Below are positions 59,880-64,000 of a stretch of 64,000 bases of DNA, in pieces; the first letter of the stretch is position 1, and each line of letters starts with the position of its first letter. The translations under genes were made by a program, and so were the position numbers. The stretch is from Vibrio penaeicida (GTDB lineage Bacteria; Pseudomonadota; Gammaproteobacteria; Enterobacterales; Vibrionaceae): positions 62,001 to 126,000 of the forward strand of contig NZ_AP025146.1 in assembly GCF_019977755.1 (NCBI RefSeq), written 5' to 3'. A model generated the notes under the pieces. The model had not been told where the DNA came from, did not search any database, and saw only the letters and a program-made list of their open reading frames with translations.

Positions 59880-62063
59880 CTAGCTAATTTGTGCGAATGC
59901 GCCTTCCCAAGTGTAAGTCACACCACCGAACTCTACGCTGTGCGTCGTGTTCTGTTTATCTTCATCCAGGTTACAAACCGCGAAGTGGTAAGCGTTGCCT
60001 GTCGTGGTTTGTAGACGGATTACCGTGGCGACCTCGTTGCTACCAACAACCGTGACCGATTCAATTAAGCCACGTGCGCCAACGGAGGCTTCGATAGATT
60101 CATTAAAGTAACCGTGTGTTTCCAACACAGAAGCAAATACGTGATTCTGTCCTGACTGGCGAATGATCAGTGCAGGCTCACTCTTTAGGTTGAAGTCTGG
60201 ATCGTTCGCGCCTGTGCGAGTGAAGAAGATTTCTCCTCCATTGGTAGCGCTTGTGATCAATGAGTAATAGCTGCTGTCGTGTAACCAGCTTACTAGTGAA
60301 CTCGTTCTTTCTGATGAATAAGGGACTTTTCCGGAACCCAAGTTCCACAAATGCTGGTAACCGTTACCTTCACCCATAGGGCGCAGTGTGCTCTCGATAT
60401 CGTATTCGAAATCAGTTCGCATGATCTGGCCAGAGTAGTGCACGGGTAAATCGTACTGATGTTCTTGCTCTGCTTCGATACGGTAAATATCGATGACCAG
60501 TGGTTTCTCGAATTCAGGCAGCTCAGCCAGAATGATGCTGCGTTGCATGTCTACGTTATCATAGTAGCCAGATATGCGCGCGCTCATGCCTTGTAGCTTT
60601 TCATCATCTACGTTAAAGAAGTGCTTTGAACCAAACTTTGATTCTGCACGCGCTGTGTCGAAGTTATTTTGGGTCTTTTGGTCAACGGTTACTGTGTTGT
60701 GAGCAACTGTCTGTTTACAGTAAGACTTGTTCTCTGGAATGTAACGACCGCCAAATTTAGGCTCTACGTTTACCCAGCGACCAAAACCGTAATCGTGCAG
60801 TACTTCATGGCCTCGGTTAAACACGCTGAGGTGTAGACCGTCATAGTGGCCGTGATCCAATGCCGAGTGGTACTGATGGTCTGAGCCGTGCTGACCGAAC
60901 CAGATCAGTGCCATGGTGTCATCATTTTGTTCGTCGCGGTGACGAAGAATACTCACGCCGCCTTTTTCACCGAGTGGTCCATCTGTTACGAACAGGCTAC
61001 CCCAGTTGAATGGTTTAATATCATCAGCGGCTTCTACTGCGTCAGAGAGAGTTTTTCCTGAGATATGAACCCAGACGTTTTGCTGGTGGTCTGCCATTCC
61101 AAGTAACGTTTCAGACTGTTCATAACGGTGGAAACAGACCGATGTTGCCATGATCACGCCTTCATCATTAATAGAAATCGTCTTTGATGAATCGTTGAGT
61201 GCAGGCAGGGTACCGTCTGGGAATGCGGTTTTAAATACCGCATAAGACGTCGTTTTGATGACTGAATCGTTAAATTCGTAGATCTTAAGTTCTGGCTGAC
61301 GACGTTCAATCGCTTCTGCGAACAGGTAAATTGGACGCAGTGAAAAGCGGTGATAGTACGGGCCTTCCATGTAGTAGCCATCTGGCGAGAACAGCTGGTC
61401 TAGCTGAGCAAGGAAACCTCCGCTGACTTTGTCTAGCTTCAAACCGTAAAGGGCTTTGTCTACGGATTCCTGATCGTTAATCGCGTAACCACAGATACCG
61501 ACTGCTGCTACCGCCCACAAGCCGTGGTTGTGAACGATGTCGAAGTCATGCCCGTAAGTCACCACAAACAGGTCAATCATCTGTTTGAACAGATCGTTTT
61601 CGATCAGTGATTTCTGATCTTCTGCTAATGTGTGGTAAATACAGCTGTACGCACATGATGCATACAGCATCCACATGTTTTCGTTAAGGGTCTGATGGAA
61701 GATCTTACCCGGAGGGTTGGTATCGCGGCTGGTGTTGCTTTCTAGCGTTGGATAGATCTTTGCGTACGCAGTTAACATTTCCACAATGTAGTCACGGTAT
61801 TTTTGCTCACCAGTAATTAGGAACAGGCGACCTGCCAGATCAATGTGGATGTAGTTCTGTTTGTGGCGGTTATGCTCGTAACCACCACCTTCACCATGTC
61901 CCGGAACTTCGACTCCAACTTCTGCCATGTAAGCATCGGTTTGTTTGATGTCATGTTCTAACGCTTTTCCTAACAGGCTATCCGTGCCGAGTGCTTTGCT
62001 AAGCTCCGCAGCTTCTTCAAAGTTTAATAGCAGTGGCTGGTAAGACTGGGTTTGATGGCTCAT
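59880..62063 (-). CDS. PL17 oligoalginate lyase, copy 1
   Basis: A 727-residue exolytic lyase. An alpha/alpha-barrel lyase domain fills about residues 1-370 and contains VHNHGLWAVAAVGICGYA (N179, H180) and GYYMEGPYYHRF (Y236 is the probable catalytic Tyr by comparison with Alg17C). A heparinase II/III-type beta domain follows (about 390-720, with ALDHGHYDGLHLSVFNRG). No signal peptide is seen, so it acts inside the cell and releases DEH monomer from imported oligomers. It lies two bases after the paralogous gene upstream; both form one operon. Confidence 0.92.
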   Translation of the reverse strand: MSHQTQSYQPLLLNFEEAAELSKALGTDSLLGKALEHDIKQTDAYMAEVGVEVPGHGEGGGYEHNRHKQNYIHIDLAGRLFLITGEQKYRDYIVEMLTAYAKIYPTLESNTSRDTNPPGKIFHQTLNENMWMLYASCAYSCIYHTLAEDQKSLIENDLFKQMIDLFVVTYGHDFDIVHNHGLWAVAAVGICGYAINDQESVDKALYGLKLDKVSGGFLAQLDQLFSPDGYYMEGPYYHRFSLRPIYLFAEAIERRQPELKIYEFNDSVIKTTSYAVFKTAFPDGTLPALNDSSKTISINDEGVIMATSVCFHRYEQSETLLGMADHQQNVWVHISGKTLSDAVEAADDIKPFNWGSLFVTDGPLGEKGGVSILRHRDEQNDDTMALIWFGQHGSDHQYHSALDHGHYDGLHLSVFNRGHEVLHDYGFGRWVNVEPKFGGRYIPENKSYCKQTVAHNTVTVDQKTQNNFDTARAESKFGSKHFFNVDDEKLQGMSARISGYYDNVDMQRSIILAELPEFEKPLVIDIYRIEAEQEHQYDLPVHYSGQIMRTDFEYDIESTLRPMGEGNGYQHLWNLGSGKVPYSSERTSSLVSWLHDSSYYSLITSATNGGEIFFTRTGANDPDFNLKSEPALIIRQSGQNHVFASVLETHGYFNESIEASVGARGLIESVTVVGSNEVATVIRLQTTTGNAYHFAVCNLDEDKQNTTHSVEFGGVTYTWEGAFAQIS

Positions 62064-62065
62064 TG

Positions 62066-64000
62066 TTACTTCTCCTGCTCGAATGCATGGCTTTCTACTT
62101 CGGTCACTTCTAGCGAGTAGAAACCATTCCAGCTGTATGTTTTACCGTTAAGTTCCACTTGGTGTGGGGTTTGGTCATTCGCACCCAGCACATTGCTGAT
62201 CATCAAAGTTACCAGTGACTTTTCAGTTGTGATCTCTATGATACTACCAATGGCACTGTAGCCGACGATGCGGATATCTTTTACTTTTCCACGTGCGTTG
62301 ACTGACTGTTCAAACTCTTCGTTGAAGTAACCATGTGTTTCCAATACAGAAGCAAATAGGCTGGAACCGCCCTTGCTACGAAGGATGAATGCAGGTTCAC
62401 TGCGTAAGTTAAAGCTAGGGTCATTTGCGCCAGTACGAGTGAAGATCACTTCGTTGTCGCTGTTGGAGCTGGTGCCTAACCAAGTGTAGTAGGTGTTATT
62501 TTGTAGCCAGCTAACCAGTGCAGTGTCTTGCACTTGACCACTCGCCACTTTCCAAAGGTGTTGGTAACCGAAGTTATCACCAAGTGTGGTTAGTTCAGCA
62601 TAACTTTGATAGTCAAAGTTAGTACGCACTATTTGCCCATCATATTGATGCGAGTAGTCATATTGGTGTTCGCCTTCTCCGTGAATACGGTACAAGTCCA
62701 GCAGTAAAGGGGCTTCTAGCTCTTCGATATTGAGCATGAATACACTGCGTTGCATTTCAGTATTTGGGTAGTGATCACTGGCAAATGCGCTCATGCCATT
62801 GATATCAGTATCTTCAACTTTGAAGAAGTGAGGTAAACCGTGTACTGAATCAGCACGATCGACATCAAAGCCATTCTGGCATTGTTCATCGATAGTAATC
62901 GCGTTGTGAGCGATGGTTTGACGTGCGTAGGACTTATTTTCGTCTAGGTAGCGGCCGCCAAATTTTGGCTCTACGTTTACCCAGCGACAGAAGCCGTATT
63001 CACGCAGCACTTCTTGACCGCGGTTAAAGAAAGTAATACCGAGGGTATCGAAGTTGCCATGGCCCATACCGTGTTGACCGTAGTTCATGACTAGCTGGGA
63101 GACATCACCGGTTTTGTCCTGCATACGGATAAAACCTTGTGCGCCGTTGTTGCCTTCTGGGCCTTCGTTCAGTTCAACGCTTGGCCAGAAAGGCATACCA
63201 ATTTCACGCTCCGCGGATGCACTGTCATAAGCCTCCGAAAGCTCTAGACCGCAAGGATGCATCCATACTGCATCTTGGATTTTCGCCATACCCAGGATAT
63301 TGTCGTTTAATCCGTAGTGCTTGCTATAAACACTTACTGCCACCTGAACACCCATATCCGTAATACCCATAGTGCGTGAAGCATCATTCAATGCCGGGAA
63401 CTCGCCGTTAGGGTAAGCAGTAGATAGTAATGCTTGTACGGTATTACCAATTACCTTGCCTTTGTAATTGAAAATGTCGACTTCAGGCATATGGCGGTGA
63501 ATCACCTCTGCGAATACACAAAGTGGACGTATAGCATAACGATGGTAGTACGGGCCTTCCATGTAGTAACCAGAGGGGGCAAACAGTTGAGAAATTTGCG
63601 CAAGGAAACCACCCGTATCGTTACGGTCAATACCATAAACGGACATTTCCAGATATTCACGCTTGCCGATGGCTAAGCCGCAAATACCGACAGCTGCTAC
63701 TGCCCAGATACCGTGGTTGTGAATACGGTCAAAGTCGTGTGCGTATTTTACGGTGAACATTTCCAGCATGGGTTCGAAGACACGTTCTACAACAGCATTA
63801 CGTTCTTCTTCGGTCATTTCAGATGCTACGTAAGAATAGGCGAGGCTGGTAAACATTAACCAGCAATGTTCGTTCAGGATCTGGTGGAAAAGGCGCCCCG
63901 TTGGGTTAGTGTTTTTCTGGACATGAAAATCGAACTTAAGATATTTGTCTGCGTAAAGGGCAAGCAAGTCTTTTACAAACTGAGCGTACTTTTGTTCTTG
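62066..64000 (-). CDS. PL17 oligoalginate lyase, copy 2 (5' end outside window)
   Basis: The frame is open to the window edge; the in-window start-like Met at 63967 is internal, since codons before it (KYAQFVKDLLALYAD) align with KYRDYIVEMLTAYAK at residues 88-102 of copy 1. About 90 residues are missing. The same motifs occur: IHNHGIWAVAAVGICG and GYYMEGPYYHRYAIRP. A heparinase-like C-terminal domain contains GQHGMGHGNFDTLGITFFNR. The two copies share the same plan along their length but differ in many residues, so they may prefer different oligomers or block ends. Confidence 0.9.
   Translation of the reverse strand, partial: QEQKYAQFVKDLLALYADKYLKFDFHVQKNTNPTGRLFHQILNEHCWLMFTSLAYSYVASEMTEEERNAVVERVFEPMLEMFTVKYAHDFDRIHNHGIWAVAAVGICGLAIGKREYLEMSVYGIDRNDTGGFLAQISQLFAPSGYYMEGPYYHRYAIRPLCVFAEVIHRHMPEVDIFNYKGKVIGNTVQALLSTAYPNGEFPALNDASRTMGITDMGVQVAVSVYSKHYGLNDNILGMAKIQDAVWMHPCGLELSEAYDSASAEREIGMPFWPSVELNEGPEGNNGAQGFIRMQDKTGDVSQLVMNYGQHGMGHGNFDTLGITFFNRGQEVLREYGFCRWVNVEPKFGGRYLDENKSYARQTIAHNAITIDEQCQNGFDVDRADSVHGLPHFFKVEDTDINGMSAFASDHYPNTEMQRSVFMLNIEELEAPLLLDLYRIHGEGEHQYDYSHQYDGQIVRTNFDYQSYAELTTLGDNFGYQHLWKVASGQVQDTALVSWLQNNTYYTWLGTSSNSDNEVIFTRTGANDPSFNLRSEPAFILRSKGGSSLFASVLETHGYFNEEFEQSVNARGKVKDIRIVGYSAIGSIIEITTEKSLVTLMISNVLGANDQTPHQVELNGKTYSWNGFYSLEVTEVESHAFEQEK

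Noticed and set aside
27406..64000. Treating the alginate locus as transposon cargo
   Set aside because: No distal transposon end was found in the window; the idea is kept only as an open question.
63967..64000. Taking the Met codon at 63967 as the start of PL17 copy 2
   Set aside because: Alignment with copy 1 shows it is internal; the frame is open to the window edge.

Overview
The window reads as chromosomal DNA of an alginate-degrading marine Vibrio (splendidus-like). The reasons are AT-rich gammaproteobacterial coding style, a KdgM-type porin, an AlyB-like lyase with CBM32, helical linker and PL7 domains, tandem PL17 oligoalginate lyases, and Vibrio-like regulators. No rRNA or tRNA gene was recognised. 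Species assignment is inference.

Region 1 (1-3 kb): gltS, then the first 41 codons of a LysR regulator cut off by a complete 1329-bp IS10. The 9-mers flanking IS10 are reverse complements of each other rather than a direct repeat, and lysR does not resume on the far side, so this is a rearrangement junction. Region 2 (3-15.6 kb): an accessory island. It holds a LexA-controlled umuDC-like pair whose UmuD is a tandem fusion, a block of small unknown genes including two Rmf-like proteins, a Tus-like replication-terminator protein, a tyrosine recombinase beside large palindromes, a RecX-like protein and a porin.

Region 3 (15.63-27.4 kb): a Tn7-like CRISPR-associated transposon of the type I-F3 class. 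The tnsA-side end (TGT at 15632) carries three TnsB-like sites at 21-bp spacing. It is followed by tnsA, tnsB, tnsC, a convergent xre gene, a two-gene cargo (HTH/coiled-coil protein plus an SF2 helicase broken by one TAG codon), then tniQ, a cas8-cas5 fusion, cas7 and cas6, and a four-repeat array whose last repeats are divergent. There is no cas1, cas2 or cas3. Near-identical palindromes lie in the xre/cargo promoter region and directly before tniQ, so Xre probably controls both. The opposite transposon end was not found between the array and the next operon. Two Cas6f-type hairpins sit just outside the tnsA end.

Region 4 (27.5-64 kb): an alginate utilisation locus. It has a TRAP transporter, a sodium/solute symporter, a DMT exporter, a DnaQ-like exonuclease with a cNMP/CBS/DUF294 protein, two paralogous FadR-type GntR regulators, a MATE exporter, three PL7 lyases, a lipoprotein with two lyase-like domains, a second lipoprotein, a KdgM-like porin, a chemoreceptor, a TctABC transporter, and two PL17 lyases of which the last runs off the window. 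An 11-bp motif close to TTGTANNACAA, fitting the FadR-subfamily operator pattern, recurs before nearly every one of these transcription units. It suggests a single regulon joining secreted depolymerisation, outer-membrane passage, inner-membrane uptake, chemotaxis and oligomer cleavage.
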